Assembly (NCBI GenBank): GCA_934716785.1
Contig: CAKUYM010000204.1
Span: forward strand, 1-7,754
Length of the DNA: 7,754 bases
Direction: 5' to 3'
Source: an uncultured Bacteroides sp.
GTDB taxonomy: Bacteria > Bacteroidota > Bacteroidia > Bacteroidales > Bacteroidaceae
Position numbers and translations under genes: made by a program. The notes below the pieces were generated by a model. It saw only the letters and a list, made by a program, of their open reading frames with translations, searched no databases and was not told the origin of the DNA. Below are positions 6,550-7,754 of this stretch, in pieces (position 1 is the stretch's first letter; every line of letters starts with the position of its first letter).

Positions 6550-7754
6550 CTAACGCATGTAATCATCTTCTTTTTTATCTATTGCTATTTTTATTAATTC
6601 ACCCATTTCTTTTTTCAACGAAATGTCATTTTTCCACTTCCTACAAATACTATTCGAATATACACTGAAACATAATATAATTCCACAGTATAATCCGATC
6701 AATATAATACGTCCTCTTTTACGAAACATTCTACTCCATCGGTACGAGAAATATACAACTAAAAAAAAGAATCCAACACATGCCAAATACAAATAGCGAT
6801 CAGCAACGATATAAAAACGAGGCATAGGCAATATATGAAGCATCAATAATAACTGAATGATAAAAAACAAACTACCAAATATAAAAAGATATTGCTTCCT
6901 GCCATTCCATAATAAAATACAACCACCCAACAATACCAATGGATAAATATAAAAACGAAAAGGTAAAGTTTCACCATAAGATATTGGGAAAACATATATA
7001 TACATGAGTTTAATAGGAAAAATAAGTTTTGTAATATATTCCACCAAAGAATAACCCGCAAACACCAATCGTTCTATAAAAGAATATGTGCCTCCCCCTA
7101 TTACCATATCTTTGGCTGCCGGAGAGAAAGAAGCCAATGTTATCAGTCCAGAACACAAAGAAAGCATAAAAAACGGAATTTTTTCCACCCATAACAAACT
7201 GCATCGAACATCTCGTTTTGCAACATAATCCAATAATAAAAGGCAAAATGGAAATATAACAGCCTGCTCTTTGCACAAAAAAGATAAAAGAAAGCTCAAC
7301 ATACAAAAGAGATAATATCGCACTTTTTCTTTGCGTAAATAAGACAAATATAAAACAAGCCCCAACATAAAAAAGAAAGCTTGTATAACTATCTTGGAAG
7401 CACTAAGCCAAGATACAGCCTCCACTTGTACTGGATGAATAGCCACCAGCAATGCCACCCCAAAGGCAATCCATTCCAATGGCAAATTTTTATTCCCATT
7501 TATCAACAATAATACTTGTTTTATGAATATATATGTCAATATAACATATCCTATATGCCAACATAAATTGACTGCATGAAATGATAATGGATTAGCTCCG
7601 AACAATGCATAAGTCACAGTATAAAAGAACTGATTAAGAGGAGAATATTGTCCCATATAAAAATTAGAAAAAATAGCATAGACATTCTTCCAAGTCAGTC
7701 CATTAAATGTATAAACATTCAAAATCTGCCATCGATCATCCCATGTATATAAAA
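6550..7754 (-). CDS. GT-C-fold, TMTC-like membrane glycosyltransferase (5' end missing, lacks TPRs)
   Basis: About 400 codons are visible, open to the right edge; the first helix is probably lost, and a TTG at 7722 is not the real start. The visible part begins YTWDDRW, where the WDD (7735-7743) matches the acidic catalytic loop of GT-C enzymes that use lipid-linked sugars. Other family marks are FSNFYMGQYSPLNQFFY, HPVQVEAVSWLSASK (visible residues 106-120), LCKEQAVIFPFCLLLLDY (about 159-176) and ADRYLYL (317-323, at 6784-6804), between about nine hydrophobic segments. In related proteins a conserved Arg-x-x-x-Trp region is followed by TPRs. Here it is CRKWKNDISLKKEMGELI and the protein then ends in DDYMR with a TAG stop, so no TPR is present. 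Base composition is much more A+T-rich than the neighbouring operon. The donor and acceptor are unknown. Membership of the GT-C/TMTC-like group is well supported; function as a protein or glycan glycosyltransferase is inferred. A role with the efflux genes is not implied by adjacency. Confidence 0.85.
   Translation of the reverse strand, partial: LYTWDDRWQILNVYTFNGLTWKNVYAIFSNFYMGQYSPLNQFFYTVTYALFGANPLSFHAVNLCWHIGYVILTYIFIKQVLLLINGNKNLPLEWIAFGVALLVAIHPVQVEAVSWLSASKIVIQAFFFMLGLVLYLSYLRKEKVRYYLFCMLSFLLSFLCKEQAVIFPFCLLLLDYVAKRDVRCSLLWVEKIPFFMLSLCSGLITLASFSPAAKDMVIGGGTYSFIERLVFAGYSLVEYITKLIFPIKLMYIYVFPISYGETLPFRFYIYPLVLLGGCILLWNGRKQYLFIFGSLFFIIQLLLMLHILPMPRFYIVADRYLYLACVGFFFLVVYFSYRWSRMFRKRGRIILIGLYCGIILCFSVYSNSICRKWKNDISLKKEMGELIKIAIDKKEDDYMR

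Noticed and set aside
7720..7722. TTG at 7722 as the start of the glycosyltransferase
   Set aside because: The same frame stays open upstream to the window edge and encodes the WDD motif typical of the family, so the gene begins outside the window.
1..7754. tRNA, rRNA, CRISPR, insertion sequence or integrase
   Set aside because: Almost all sequence is accounted for by five genes with spacers of 17 to 46 bp. I saw no clover-leaf pattern, direct-repeat array, transposase motif or terminal inverted repeats.

Overview
The window comes from a Bacteroidales-type genome (Bacteroides, Parabacteroides or a close relative). This rests on the protein sequences, the absence of clear Shine-Dalgarno sites, the short AT-rich spacers and a lipoprotein adaptor. 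All five genes are on the minus strand, so the operon reads from high to low coordinates. Both outermost genes run off the window.

Right edge (6550-7754): the 3' part of an AT-rich gene (about 30-33% G+C in sampled stretches) for a polytopic membrane protein. It resembles the GT-C/TMTC-like glycosyltransferases that usually carry C-terminal TPRs. This copy stops where the TPRs would normally begin.

Centre and left (1-6515): an RND-type tripartite efflux operon with higher G+C (about 50-58% in sampled stretches). The order is periplasmic adaptor lipoprotein (5418-6515), complete RND permease (2304-5393), TolC-like outer-membrane channel (772-2286), then a second, different RND permease whose first 241 codons are present (1-725). 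Spacers are 24, 17 and 46 bp, consistent with one transcript. The likely assembly is two RND subunits (a hetero-oligomer, or two alternative pumps) sharing one adaptor and one outer-membrane duct. Substrate cannot be deduced. No regulator gene is present.

The least ordinary signals are: a compact stem-loop filling the spacer before the second permease; a threefold 9-bp repeat (Val-Leu/Phe-Cys) that forms the hydrophobic core of the TolC-like signal peptide and resembles that spacer element; altered proton-relay positions in the complete permease; and a sharp composition break between the glycosyltransferase gene and the efflux operon. I found no RNA genes, CRISPR, insertion sequence or convincing promoter or terminator. 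No undescribed system is proven here. The two-permease layout and the repeat pair around the channel gene are the best leads.
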